A DNA stretch of 64,000 bases from Tipula vernalis (Eukaryota > Arthropoda > Insecta > Diptera > Tipulidae), in assembly GCA_958295665.1 (NCBI GenBank), contig OY282560.1:191210061-191274060 (forward strand). The letters are read 5' to 3'. Below the pieces are notes generated by a model. It was not told the origin of the DNA. It saw only the letters and a program-made list of their open reading frames with translations, and did no database searches. Made by a program: the position numbers and the translations under genes. Shown piece after piece: positions 11,022-23,424 of the stretch (position 1 is its first letter; each line of letters opens with the position of its first letter).

Positions 11022-14000
11022 ACTTTCACGGCGGAAGAACAGAGTTGTATCGAGTTTTTCAATAGAACTACCAGAATGAATGAAAAGAAAATTGTTGTCC
11101 GAATACCCTTTAAGGAGAATCCAAAAGGAATTGGAGAGACTTCCACCCAATCATTGCGGAGATACAATTTATTAGAGAGAAGGCTGGATCGTGATAATAA
11201 CCTGAAATAAGTTTATATACAATTTATGCGGGACTACCTGAAGATAGATCACATGGAATTGATCCTAAACGATGAAATAGCATAGCCGCATAGCCAAATA
11301 TTTTATTTACCTCACAATCCCGTGATAAAGGAAGCCAGTTCCACTACCAATGTCAGAGTATTGTTTGATGCGTCTGCCAAATCAAGCAATGGTTACTCGC
11401 TTAATGACAATTTAATGGTCGGTCCGACCATTCAGGACAATTTAGTAAACCTATTAGTTAGATTTCAGAAACACCAGTATATTTTCTCTGCGGACATTGA
11501 GAAGATGTTCCGGCTTATTTCCATAGCCGATCACGATAAGGACTACCATCGCATCCTGTGGAGACACAATCCAACATCCGAATTATCCCATTATCGTTTG
11601 AAAACAGTGACCTACGGTACATCATCTGCACCCTTCTTAGCCACGGCCTCATTACATTATCTAGCAGACAAATATCACCACATGTTTCGGGAAGCCAGTA
11701 AGACAATCAAGGCTGATTTTTATATGGACGACTTAATGTCGGGAAGCAATAGCCTAGAGTCAGCCGTAAAGTTACAACAAGAAATAATATGCTTACTAAG
11801 TTGTGGTGGATATATTATACAGAAATGGACCGCAAATCATCCATTACTCTTGAAGAAAATTCCGATAGAAAACCGGGATATGGCCGGATGGGAAGTTACC
11901 GATGATAACCAAATGATTTCTGTTCTAGGACTAAAATATAATCCAATAGTAGATTATTTTAACTTTAAAGTGTCCTTCCCAGTAGCACCAGTTAAAAAGA
12001 CCAAACGAGCATTTTTATCTGAGACGTCTCTTATTTACGATCCACTGGGACTTTTATCGCCAATTACCATAGGATTTAAAATTGTATTCCAATCTCTTTG
12101 GCTGGAAGGTATTGGATGGCCGGTGATCCGAGAACAATTGAAACTGTTAACCGAGATAAAATTCCCTAGAGAGATATTTGCAAGCGATATAGTGGAATTA
12201 CATGGCATCTATTTATTCAAGAACTGTGTCAGATAAGGGAGATGTTAAAATGAACCTAATCGTATCTTAAACGAGAGTAGCTCCACTCAAAGCTATTACC
12301 ATACTAAAGTTTGAAGTAAACAGCGCTACGTTACTAGTGCGAATGCTTAGATTGGTGTTAGAATCCCTCAAATTATCAAAGGAACCATCCATCTATCTGT
12401 ATATAAATTCGAAGATTGTACTTCATTGGCTTTCGAAACCTTCGAAAACTTTAAACACGTTCCAAGCGAATCGAGTTGCTGAAATTATGACGGCTACTAC
12501 TCGTAACCAATAGCATTTTGTGCCGACCAGCGAGAATCCAGCCGATAAAGCTATCCGAAGTGTGGCTCCCGAAAGGTTAATAGAAGATGAAATGTGGATA
12601 AGAGATCCTACATTTTTAAAGCAAACACCACTCGTGCTTCCGTCTTCACCTATAAGAGAAACAGAAGATGTTGAGCCAGTCAATTCCAACATAATTTCCA
12701 TTTCTCAGGACTTTGAAGTTATCAAACAATTATGCCTTAAATATTCAAACTAAAGAACTTATATCTTAGCCTTTATCCTTCGATATAAAGAAAATCTCCA
12801 GTCTTGAAAAATAAGTTGAAAATCAAGCCAACGTTTGTCCGTAGAAGAGGTGTTGAGAGCGGAATTTTGTCTATTCCGATTTGTTCAACATGAGTGCTTT
12901 AAAACTGAAATTAACTTATTATTAAGCGATAAACAATTACCAAATAAATTTAAAATTATCTATCATTATCCTTATATCGACAACCATGGATTACTACGGA
13001 TGAGAGGAAGATTAGAGAATGCCGATATAACTCAGGATGCCAAGCACCCAATTGTACTACCTAACGACCATCCCGTCACAGAAGGCATAGTCAAAGACAC
13101 TCATCATAAAAATTTACATGCAGGGCACAAATTGGTGGTAATTATTTTATAACAGCGTTTCGCCATCCCAAGAGCCAAAAATGTCATCCGACGTATAATA
13201 CATATGTGCCTCATCTGTAGACGCTTTAATACCAAGCAGGAGCAGCAATTTATGGGTCGATTACCACGATGACGGGTAAATCAATCAGCGAGACCGTTTA
13301 TCGAGGCCGGTATCGATTTAGCTAAACCCTTTACACTAAAAACATACAAACCGCGAGGAGCCAAACAGTGTCATACCTTGTCATATTTGTTTGTATGGCT
13401 GGCTACAAAGGCAACCACGGTTGAAATTGTGTCGGATATGAGCACTGAAGGATTCACTGCATCATTAAAACGTTTCAGTGGTGCTGTCCGAGGTCTACCG
13501 CATCACATTTATTGTGACAATGGCTCTAACTTAGTAGGAGCAAGGCGCGAGCTTAAACAACTTTATGACCAATTTCTTAATGTAGTCCAACAAAACCAAT
13601 TAGAAGCTTGGTGCACAGATTACCATATCCAATGGCATTTCATCTCACCAGCCACACTCAACTTTGGCGGTCTATGGGAGGCTACAGTCAAATCTTGCAA
13701 ACACCACCTTCGTCGCGTGATAGGGGATTCCCTACTAACCTATGATGAGTTCCTGACGGTAATCAAGCAGATTTAAGCCATATCAAACTCTCGACCATTA
13801 GGAGACCTACCGAATGATGAATGGCAGCCCCTAACCCCGGCTCATTTTCTTATCACCCAGCCATTAACTATGTTACCGGAACCCAATCTACAATCGATTA
13901 AAATGTCCCACCTAAACTGATGGCAGTTGATCCAGCAGATGATGCAGGAATTTTGGAAGCAGTGGTCGCAGGAATACGTCAAATCGTTAAATAAATTCTT

Positions 14001-14247
14001 CAAGTGGCACAAAGAGAATCACCAATTCACAGCAGGAGGTCTAGTGCTCTTACGCGATCAAAATTTGCTACCCACCAAATGGCCAATTGCTCGAATTTGT
14101 GAGGTTCATCCTGGAAATAATACACTTGTCCGAGTGGTCTCCCTGAAACTGCCTGATGGAAAAATCCTAAAACTTCCAATAACTAAATTAAGCTTGTTAC
14201 CTAAATTTGACTCTATTAAGTCAACGGCGGCGGTATGTTCAAACTAA
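11022..14247 (+). pseudogene. Element A RT, RNase H and integrase (3' half of Gag-Pol), degenerate
   Basis: This continues element A after the B insertion: CIEFF and IVVRIPFKENPKG at 11040-11120, then RT from about 11220 to 12236 (VRVLFDASAKSS, ADIEKMFRLI, VTYGTSSAPFL, FYMDDL). The catalytic box is YMDD (11721-11732), not the YVDD of B and C. RNase H is broken (about 12250-12600, with VLHWLSKPS and NPADKA). The integrase is in pieces: zinc-domain part 12835-13150, core 13300-13776 with IDLAKP, IYCDNGSN and GGLWEATVKS, and C-terminus 13927-14247 (LLPTKWPIARICEVHPG). Stops occur at about 11283, 12234, 13150, 13272, 13774 and 13918. The element is not functional. Confidence 0.85.
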
Positions 14248-14303
14248 TCGGATAATTATTCCGTCAAACCAATCGAAATGTACAACTTACCATAAATTAA
14301 AGA
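14236..14303 (+). repeat. 3' LTR remnant of BEL element A
   Basis: TGTTCaaactaatcggataa and the following bases match the start of the 5' LTR at 1243 for about 68 bp, then similarity stops abruptly at ~14303. The rest of the LTR is missing here and I did not find it downstream. Confidence 0.75.
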
Positions 14304-14551
14304 CAACGTCCACAGTCGTTCTCAATAATAAAAATTAATTTGGCTAAAATTTTTCCATGAGATCGGCAGTATTATATTTGATCTATAGACTAAAAAATAT
14401 AAAAACACTCACAAAATATTTTTTGCTCGTTTAAATTAAAATGGCGCACGAAAAGGTTAATAATACGATTTTGATACACTTGCAATTTGTCTAACCTCTT
14501 TTGACTAGTTTGATACGTTACTACTCTTATATAATTAATGTGTGATATATA
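14304..14551 (-). pseudogene. Possible LINE RT-thumb fragment at the element C target
   Basis: On the minus strand an open frame reads SHINYIRVVTY then QKRLDKLQVYQNRIINLFV. This resembles the segment after the RT palm in CR1/Jockey-like LINEs (a ...H.NY...W...RL..LQ..A.R pattern). BEL element C interrupts it at 14556/21130. Removing C together with one ATGAT restores a continuous minus-strand frame across the site. No poly(A) is visible. This is a weak call based on one motif. Confidence 0.3.
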
Positions 14552-14556
14552 ATGAT

Positions 14557-15152
14557 TGTATGAATATTGCAGCAACCAAAACATAACCTAGAATAGAAAA
14601 AAAACTTGTACAGAAATTAAGAATTTAAAATATTTTTGTGTTATACTTATCTACATCCTATAAGACTTTAGTCCAATGATTCGTTCCAAGTAATTCTACC
14701 CTGAAATATTTAAAGTTTATTATCTTAATTATTTATTTATATAATTTAATTGTAAAATTTCTTACCTGATCAGTTTGTTTTTGTTTAATCTTATGACAGC
14801 TGATCAACCGTACAAATGTTAATGGGCTAAAAAACCATACAAATGTTAAATCTAAATTTAAACCATATGCGAGAGTTCGTTTAATACTTTGTTTAATGTA
14901 GATTTTATTTATAGAATAATGTAGCAATCTACCTCGAATTTTACTCAATTTATTATTATGGTAAAAAATTATTGTTAAATGTCAAATTCCAATAAATAAC
15001 TCTCTTTGATATCAACCATCAAGCTGTGTAGACGTCTTTTCTTTGGGTTAAATATCCGACTTAATTTATCAGCCAAAAGTCCGCCATATCGATAGAAAGG
15101 GGAGCCATTTCATACGGCAAAAACATTTACACAATATTCTCATATTGTGACA
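14557..15152 (+). repeat. 5' LTR of BEL element C
   Basis: It starts TGTATGAATATTGCAG and ends CATATTGTGACA. The edges are fixed by the ATGAT duplication on the left and the primer site on the right. Confidence 0.95.
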
Positions 15153-15170
15153 TGGTCCTTCGAGCCGGAT
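15153..15170 (+). promoter_or_regulatory. Primer binding site of element C (tRNA-Tyr)
   Basis: TGGTCCTTCGAGCCGGAT follows the LTR with no gap and is an exact complement of the tRNA-Tyr 3' end with CCA. Confidence 0.85.
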
Positions 15171-15394
15171 TTCAGGTACGAATTGATTTATAAGATTGCA
15201 TCCACCACATTCAATCTGTGAATCCTAACGGAAATTGAAAAATTGGTTTTTCGTATTTATCAACCACCAATTTTATTAAAAACATTATTATCAAGTGCAA
15301 AGTGATTACTAGTACTAAATTCTAAAGTGTACCAAAACTCTAAAGACTAAAGTGTCCAGTGTTAACATCTATCCAGTTTTTCCAATATTTTAAA

Positions 15395-17113
15395 ATGGCT
15401 GAGATAGAAGGCTTAAAAAAGCAACGTGGTTCTTACAAAGCAGTTCTAACCAAGTTATCAAACTACGCAAAGGAAATTAACGAGAGATCACGCGAAACGG
15501 TTGAGGAAATGCGGGTAAAGGTGAATCGAGCCCATGAAGTACTAGAAAAAATTGTTTCTGTAGAAGCTACCATGTTTGCTCTCGGTAGTCAAGAAGAGTC
15601 GAAATTAATTGAAGCTGAGGAGATCTATTATATAGCTGTTGCCAAGCTAAACGAGTGGATAAATAAACGAAGCATTGAAGCATCAAACAATACAGCGGAC
15701 GAAACAACCATGAACACGAGCATTTGTAATCCAGCTCCCGAAATTAAATTAGCCAAGCTACAAATTCCACCATTTTCGGGCGATTTCACTGAATGGCAAA
15801 TCTTTTTCGACCTTTTTTGTTCGAGCATCCACAAACGAGAAACTATAAGTCCAGTCCAAAAGTTCCAATACTTGATGGGACTGCTTAAAGGAGAAGGCTA
15901 TTCCCTTGTGAAGCATTTTAAGGTCACCGATGCTAACTACATTGAGGCTCTGAATAAGTTACGAAAATGATACGATCGCAAGCGCCACACAATAAATGCA
16001 TTTGTGCATTCATTTATAGAACAACCTAGTATCAGTGTGGCAAATGCATCAAATATACGGAAACTTCTCGACACATCCGATGAAGTAATACGCGGTTTAA
16101 AAGCGTTGGGTGAACAAGCTGAAGCAAGAGATCCATGGCTCATTTATCTGCTGCAAAAGAAATATGACGAATCTACTCGAAGTCTATGGGCACAAAGCAA
16201 CACCGAAAAAGAGTTTCCTACAATAGATGATTTCTTCGAATTTCTAATAAAAAGAACAGATGCACTAGAATCCATGAAGTTACATTCTACTAGACCAACA
16301 AGAGCCATCGCACCACCGAAACACAGTTTTGCTTCAACAACAAATAATGATCAATGTGTAGCTTGCAATGAAGAGGAACATAGATTGATAGATTGCAATA
16401 CTTTGAAGAAATTGTCCGTGGATGAGCGGAGGGAATTGATGATCCGTGACAACAGATGTTTTAATTGCTTGAACCCAGGCCACTCTTTATATGACTGCAG
16501 AAATAGAGGAAGATGTCGGCAGTGCTATCGTAAACACCATACGCTTTTACATAACGATATAAATCCAAGAGCTTCAGATAATAACACCACTGCCTCGGAC
16601 GATTCTTCACAGCAGGCTACTACCACCGCTATTCACCATGCGTATACCAATGCTCCGGAATACAGTCAAAACATTTCACTTAACTGTACATTTCAAACCA
16701 TCCTACCTACAGCAATAGTGAATATAGTTGATAGTCATGGAGTACCCCGACAATTCCGAGCTTTAATAGATACCGCATCACAAGCATCTTTTGTAACCGA
16801 AGCACTAGTTCAGAAATTGGGTTTACAGCGCACTAATAGCAGAACCTTGATAGCTGGCATTGGACAAACTAGTTTGGGTCAGGCTGACGGAAGTATTAAC
16901 CTTCGATTTTCCTCGAGATTCGATATGAAGCAAATATCCTTAAGTGCATTAATAATTCCGATGATAACATCGTCGCTACCGGCTTTTAAATTTAACACGA
17001 TCAATATGAAAGAGATTCTATCCATTAAACTGGCCGATCCAAACTTTTGTAAACCGGGATTCATCGATTTGCTTCTTGGAGCCGAAATAGTCTTCGATCT
17101 TTATGAAGAGTAA
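15395..17113 (+). pseudogene. Element C Gag-protease with one in-frame stop
   Basis: The frame starts at ATG 15395 (MAEIEGLKKQRGSYKAVL). It is interrupted by TGA at 15968-15970 in a RK*YDRK context, where CGA (Arg) is the likely ancestor; the same frame then continues to 17113. Modules: an N-terminal helical gag region, gag core (KLAKLQIPPFSGDFTEWQ), zinc knuckles at about 16355-16545 (CVACNEEEHRLIDC, CFNCLNPGHSLYDC, CRQCYRKHH) and protease ALIDTASQASFV (active site DTA, not the DSG of A and B, near 16766). Close to 17100 a frameshift moves the linker (NLVAHNTKLGWVIGG, FWEIEEV) to another frame that ends at 17360. Confidence 0.85.
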
Positions 17114-17360
17114 TATAAAAATTGGCGATAGCAATTTAGTAGCGCACAATACCAAACTAGGCTGGGTCATAGGAGGGAAGCACGAGAATAACTTGTCAAA
17201 TACTGCACAAACATTCACTACAATTATTGACATCGACGCAACATTACGACGTTTCTGGGAAATAGAGGAGGTTCCTGAAACTAACACAATAGAACTATCC
17301 AACGAAGAGCACAAGATGGACGATTCATTACAAAGCTTCCGTTCAAGGAAGATGGAATGA
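17103..17360 (+). pseudogene. Element C protease-RT linker in a shifted frame
   Basis: This short frame contains NLVAHNTKLGWVIGG and LRRFWEIEEVPE, the conserved segment between protease and RT in BEL elements. A frameshift separates it from the protease frame (~17100). Another around 17300-17335 leads to the RT frame, which is already readable at KLPFKEDG (17333-17356). Confidence 0.8.
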
Positions 17361-19762
17361 ATATGGGATCAACTTACCGCTTGGCACTATCACGGCTGTT
17401 GGCCATGGAGAGGAAATTTCAAATAAACCACGATTTTAAGGAGCTTTATACCGAATTTTTACGAGAATATCAAGAGCTGGGACACATGAATAAAATACCT
17501 CCAAGTTGCATAGACTTGCAGCGATCTTATATCTTGCCACATCATGGGGTAGTAAAAAGTAACAGTACCACTACAAAGTTACGCGTGGTTTTCGATGCGT
17601 CGGCAAAATCCACCACAGGGAAGTCGCTCAACCAAAATCTACTTGTAGGTCCAAATATTCAATCCAGCCTGTTCGACATAATTCTTCGGTTTAGACCACA
17701 TTTGTATGTATTAGTTGGCGACATCGAGAAAATGTATCGCCAAGTGTGGGTAAACGAAGAAGATAGCAAGCACCAGATAATTCTATGGCGCGATGAGCAA
17801 CATCGAATCTGTCCATACGCCTTAAAAACCGTAACGTATGGGACAGCTTCAGCATCATTTATGTCAACTAGATGTTTGAAGGAGTTGGCCCTAATAAATC
17901 AAGCTATAAAACCGGAAGCATCTCGTGCTATTAATTATGATATTTACGTAGATGATTTGATGACGGGTGTATCAACGGTAGCCGAATTAATCAAATTGAA
18001 GAACGACGTTTTAAATATATTGAGTAGTGGAGGTTTCAATTTGCGGAAAATATCATCCAACCATCCACTGATTCGTAACCCATCCGATGATTCGGATATG
18101 AACTGCATTAAATCTATTGTAGAATACCCAGACGAATCTGTAAAGCTATTGGGTATCGGTTGGAACGGCATAACCGACAATTTCATTTTTCAAGTCCGTC
18201 TAGCAGAAACATCGAAATATACTAAAAGAAATTTCCTTTCAGAAGCGAGTAAGATTTTTGATCCTCTCGGTCTTTTATCACCAATCACAGTCAGGATCAA
18301 AATTCTATTCCAAAGCTTATGGCTCAAAAAATTAGAGTGGGACGAAGAGCTTCCGGCAGAAACGAGATCCGAATGGATTGACATCAGGAATGATTTAGGC
18401 AGAGCTCCGGAGATAAAAATTCCACGTTGCATCACTGCGTCTACCTGCATAACTATCCATGGATTTTGTGATGCCAGTAAGTGGGCTTACGCGGCAGTAC
18501 TATACGCCAGATCACAAACCGAACAAGGCACTACAGTTCAACTAATCTGCTCAAAAACAAAGGTGGCTCCGCTAAAGCAGGTCAGCTTACCAAGGTGGGA
18601 GTTGATGGGTGCTGTTCTTCTAAGTCGACTTGCCAATCAAGTCAAACACATTTTTACTATCCCAGTATCCTCAATCACGTTATGGACTGACTCGAAAATA
18701 GTACTTGATTGGCTATCTCGACAACCAAGATGCTGGACAACATTCGTTGCGAACCGTACTTCAGAGATTATCTGCACGCACAAACGAGAACAATGGCGAC
18801 ATGTTCCTTCTAGGCAAAATCCGGCCGACTCGGCATCCCGAGGAATATCAGCAAGAGAGATTACACATAACAATTTGTGGTGGAGTGGTCCCCCATGGCT
18901 GAAGGAGACTGAACAAGTTTGGCCAGATCAACCTATCATAAACCAAACAGCAGAAGAGAGTACACTGCCTGTTGAAGTCCACGGCCCTACCATTGTCATT
19001 AACAATAAAGGTGAGAATCATATATTAGACGAACTAAGCAAATATTTTTCCAGTTTTTTCAAGATACAGAAGATTGTAGCGTACGTACTTCGATTCTGTT
19101 ACAACGCTCGACTTGGTCATAAGAAAACCGAAAGGAAAGGTGGAGTATTATTGCCAGTGGAACTAGAGAGAGCAACACACTACATAGCAAAGCATTTCCA
19201 AGGTAAAGATTTTCCCGAGGAATACTACTGTCTCCGTAATAAAAAACCAGTTGCAGGTAAAAGCCAATTAAGGCCACTAGATCCATTTGTCGATAATTAT
19301 GGAGTGATGCGTGTTGGTGGTCGAATTCAGAAGTCAGCGCTACCTTATAATGCTAAACATCCTATAATTTTATCCCATAAATCAGCAATTGCCACCACCA
19401 TCACTTATGATGTGTACGTAAAAAATCAGCATCCCGGCATAAACCTATTAACCAGCTTAGTTCGTCAGAAATATTGGATCGTAAGGGGCAAGGATGTGGC
19501 CAAGAAAATATTTCGTAGATGTGTGAGGTGTCTAAAACAAAATCCGCGAATGATGAGCCAATTAATGGGAGAGTTGCCTGAAGACCGAGTAAAGCACACA
19601 GTGACATTTGGAAAAGTTGGAGTTGACTTTTGTGGACCTTTTCGAATCCATCCAGTGCGACGCAGAGGCTCAATTCCAATAAAAGCTTATCTTTGCATCT
19701 TTGTATGCTTTAGCACACACGCCATTCATATCGAAATCTGCATGAACTTAAGCACTGAATAA
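17333..19762 (+). pseudogene. Element C RT, RNase H and integrase N-terminal part
   Basis: A long frame starts at LPFKEDGMNMGS. It carries RT (LRVVFDASAKSTTG, GDIEKMYRQVW, VTYGTASASFMST, catalytic IYVDDL with YVDD at 17945-17956), the connection SEASKIFDPLGLLSPIT and RNase H (IHGFCDASKWAYAAVLY, LWTDSKIVLDWL, NPADSASRG). The integrase zinc domain (HPGINLL, CVRCLKQ) and the first catalytic region (GVDFCGPF) follow. It stops at TAA 19760-19762 in a STE*FLG context, likely CAA originally. Reading continues in the same frame beyond it. Confidence 0.9.
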
Positions 19763-20562
19763 TTTTTAGGTGCACTGCGAAGATTTTTCGGTAGACGAGG
19801 ATTGTGTCATACCATCTATTGCGATAACGCGACCAACTTCATTGGCGCGAGAAATCATCTTAAAGAAGTGTATGAATTCTTAAAATTGCAGTCTGATAAT
19901 ATTTCTTCTAATCTTTTGAAGGATGATGTAGAATGGCGATTTATTCCTCCAGGAAGTCCCCATCAAGGTGGATTATGGGAAAGCGCAGTGAAATCCACAA
20001 AAACGCAGATCACTAGGACCATTGGCGCCGCAATACTTACATTAGAAGAGTTTTCAACTCTTGTGGTTCAAGTTGAGGGCATTCTAAACTCGAGGCCGAT
20101 ATGTTCCAGCAATAATGATGAGCCAGATTTTCTCACGCCTGCCCATTTTTTATCGGACGACCCATTCATCAATTACCCGATCACATGCCTGATCATAAGT
20201 TATCTCCACATGCAAGATGGGATATTGTAAAGCAGATATACGTACAATTTTGAAAACGCTGGCAGTTGGAGTACCTGACAACGCTACAGCAGCGATCGAA
20301 ATGGCAAACACGAAACAAAAATTTACAGCTGAATGATATTGTTATTATTCATGATAATAATCTACCTCCCGCTCAATGGCTATTAGGACGAGTTACTTTA
20401 TTATATCCAGGCAATGACGGTAAGGTACGCGTAGCTGATGTTAAAACCAAAAAAGGTATATTCAAGCGCCCAATTCAAAAATTATGCCGTCTTCCAGTCC
20501 TTGAATCTGATGATGATTCAACTGGGGCTGTATGTATGAATATTGCAGCAACCAAAACATAA
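19763..20562 (+). pseudogene. Element C integrase C-terminal part
   Basis: After the TAA at 19760 the same frame continues with RRFFGRRGLCHTIYCDN, FIGARNHL and GGLWESAVKS (catalytic Asp and Glu) and ILNSRPI, LTPAHFL. A frameshift near 20175 and a TGG-to-TGA change near 20250 break it. The C-terminal tail (LNDIVIIHDNNLPPAQW, LGRVTLLYPG) ends with a stop at 20560-20562, which lies 30 bp inside the 3' LTR. Confidence 0.85.
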
Positions 20563-21129
20563 CCTAGAATAGAAAAAAAAACTTGTACAGAAATTAAGAA
20601 TTTAAAATATTTTTGTGTTATACTTATCTACATCCTATAAGACTTTAGTCCATTGATTCGTTCCAAGTAATTCTACCCTGAAATATTTAAAGTTTATTAT
20701 CTTAATTATTTATTTATATAATTTAATTGTAAAATTTCTTACCTGATCAGTTTGTTTTTGTTTAATGTTATGACAGCTGATCAACCGTACAAATGTTAAT
20801 GGGCTAAAAAACCATACAAATGTTAAATCTAAATTTAGACCATATGCGAGAGTTCGTTTAATACTTTGTTTAATGTAGATTTTATTTATAGAATAATGTA
20901 GCAATCTACCTCGAATTTTACTCAATTTATTATTATGGTAAAAAATTATTGTTAAATGTCAAATTCCAATAAATAACTCTCTTTGATATCAACCATCAAG
21001 CTGTGTAGACGTCTTCTCTTTGGGTTAAATATCCGACTTAATTTATCAGCCAAAAGTCCGCCACATCGATAGAAAGGGGAGCCATTTCATACGGCAAAAA
21101 CATTTACACAATATTCTCATATTGTGACA
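20533..21129 (+). repeat. 3' LTR of BEL element C
   Basis: Nearly identical to 14557-15152. It ends ATTGTGACA and is followed by the ATGAT duplication. Confidence 0.95.
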
Positions 21130-21134
21130 ATGAT

Positions 21135-23400
21135 CATAGCCATTTTGCATTTTGAGATATAAAGGATCTAAACGTTTAATTATGAATGAAATTGTAGAAA
21201 TTTTTAATTATTATGATTAATTATCTGTAAAATGAAACTTTTTAATATTGCTGTCCTTTATTTGTAAATTTAAAATAATATTAACTTTTCTATCACTTGA
21301 ATGAAAATAAATCGGTTGATGAGTGCTAGTCAAATCTTGGTCAATTTGTAGTCACGATTTAGTTCCAGAAACATTGAAGTCAATTTGAATAAACAATTAA
21401 ACTCGGTTAAGTGAACTTCAAATAAATAATTAGTACAATGTTTTAAAATTACATTTCAACTGCGCTCTTATAATGTTGTAAAATTTTTTCAAACCGGCAA
21501 CTGGAAACATATTAATCAAAAAACAACATCACATGTTACTTATTAAATTGTGTATACATATATGTAATTGTGCAACATTGTTGTTTAAGTATCATTTACA
21601 AAAATCTCTTTCTTAAATGTGCTAAATAAATTAAAATTGTTTGTCTCTTTTCATTTAATTTTACATTGCATCGAGCAAAAATTCAACAACCACATTAATT
21701 AAAGGAAACTTGAATGTTATATGTCAACTGACAACCTTTTTTGATTAATTGTATTTTGATGATAATTTTTGTTGATATTGCATGAATGCATTTTTTTATT
21801 TATTTTTTGTTGTCTTCTTGGTTTCATTGCAATTCTTGGCTATCTAAATTAAAATAATTTATAAAATAGTTGATCTAAATTGTAAAAAAAAAATCTGTAG
21901 TTTAATGATGATTAGACTGATTATTATAATTTAATTTAACATTCACTTTTCTGCTGTATGTAATACTTATTGCATCGTAAGTAATAACAAAACGAAATAA
22001 TTGTACAAGACGGCGAATAATATTGTTCGCGAAAATGACAATGAAGAGTTTTACATAAAGATTTTGCTTTTACTTTTTTTATTATACAAACACCAGAGCT
22101 TACGACATATTCTAATTCAATCAATTTTACGATGTTTAACCAAATTAATTGTATATTCATTTTAATTTTCAGCTGCATATTCCAGGCTATTTTATAGTTT
22201 TGTCATGTTTCGACGCAGATTTCATTATTATATGACAAGTGTAGGTATATCATCCTCAAGATAATAACAAAAGAAAAATTATGAAATGTTACAAACCAGT
22301 AATAAAATCGCAAAATCAGAAATCACGGAAATAAATAAAATTTTATATTGAATAGCTAAATTTAATTTTATGAATCATAATTTTTTTAATTTTATTTTTA
22401 TGTTGGTTTATTCGTTGCCTTCCTCCTTATGTACAAATATAGCTAGACCAGTTTTTTTTTGTTATTATATTCAGTCAGTTATTAGTTAGCTGCCAAATCC
22501 GGATTATATTGAATGCCAGGAAATTAAAATCTTAATTTAAAATAAAACAAATAAAAAAATTGCAAATCTCACAAATATAAAAATATAAAAACTTAAGTAA
22601 AGCCCCTTAAGGGAATTGAATTTTCATTAAAATCTTGATTTTTTTTTTTTAACATTTTCTTACTTGCATTCATTCGAAGATGTGTGCTTTTGACTGTTTT
22701 TAATGCTTTCGAAATTATAAATCAGTTATATCGTAACAATCATCATAACTCATGAATAATGAATAATAATTTAATGCAGCCTATTATCTTCAACAGGAAA
22801 CATGAGACGATTTTAAAACCTTTCAAAGTCGTGGTAAACTTTTGTCAATAGTCTAATGCGAAAAACTTTGTTCCACCAATTCGCTAAAAATATCGGAAAA
22901 TCAGAACAAAACAAAAAATATTTGAAATTGGAATAAAATGAGCATCTAGAGTGTTAAGTTTAGAGAGGGATTGCATTGTTGTGGCTATCGCTGGAAGTTG
23001 CACGTGTGCATTCTAGAAAAATTCGATTTTCCAAAAGTTATTAGAAAATTGGTATAAAAACAGCCTCTAGAAATGCTTTATCTCGAGATGGATTGCATTG
23101 GCTTAACTTTTAAAAAGCTAAAGCAACAAAAAACCTTAGTCTAAGTTTTCCGTGAGAAGCCTCGAAAACACGATTTTCCAAATATCATTAGAAACGTTGT
23201 ATAAAATCAGCCTCTCTCTCCATATACTCTAGAGGCTGATATTATATCAATTTTTTAATAATTTTTGACTGGTTACGGTTATTGACCACTCATATCAATA
23301 TAATCTAACTCCAGCTTTTATTGTTTTTGTTAATTTTCCACGAGAAAGCGTAATATAACGATGTTTTGCCAGTGCTATTCACGGAATTTATTATTATTAC
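21135..23400. other. AT-rich stretch without recognisable gene
   Basis: I see only short random frames. A loose repeat is present at 23027-23072 and 23172-23215 (both run attttcca...ttagaaa...gtataaaa..cagcctct), and a small hairpin (tcagcctct / agaggctga) lies at about 23206-23241. Confidence 0.5.
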
Positions 23401-23424
23401 CGTTGGACCACGTGTGAGTTCAAA

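Larger units (their letters stand above)
1243..14303 (+). mobile_element. BEL/Pao LTR retrotransposon A, degenerate, split by element B
   Basis: Element A has a 5' LTR (1243-~2002), a tRNA-Tyr primer site (2006-2023), decayed gag-protease (2380-4298) and decayed RT-RNase H-integrase (11027-14247). About 68 bp of 3' LTR remain (14236-14303). The start of the 5' LTR (TGTTaaaactaatcggataa) matches the sequence after the pol stop at 14236, which proves both ends belong to one element. BEL element B sits inside its pol at 4299-11021: the protein frame reads into the insertion at EEVIIPKT and resumes after it at TAEEQSCIEFF. Many stops and frameshifts show that A is the oldest of the three BEL copies. 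The 3' LTR is cut short, so no target-site duplication can be checked. Confidence 0.85.
14557..21129 (+). mobile_element. BEL/Pao LTR retrotransposon C, near full length
   Basis: LTRs are 596 and 597 bp (14557-15152 and 20533-21129). By eye they differ by 5 substitutions and a 1-base difference in an A-run. A perfect 5-bp target duplication ATGAT flanks the element (14552-14556 and 21130-21134). The primer site abuts the 5' LTR. The single Gag-Pol region (15395-20562) has two in-frame stops, at least two frameshifts and a further W-to-stop change, so this copy is recent but inactive. It is in the same orientation as A and B but a different family from both, judged by LTR sequence. Confidence 0.95.
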
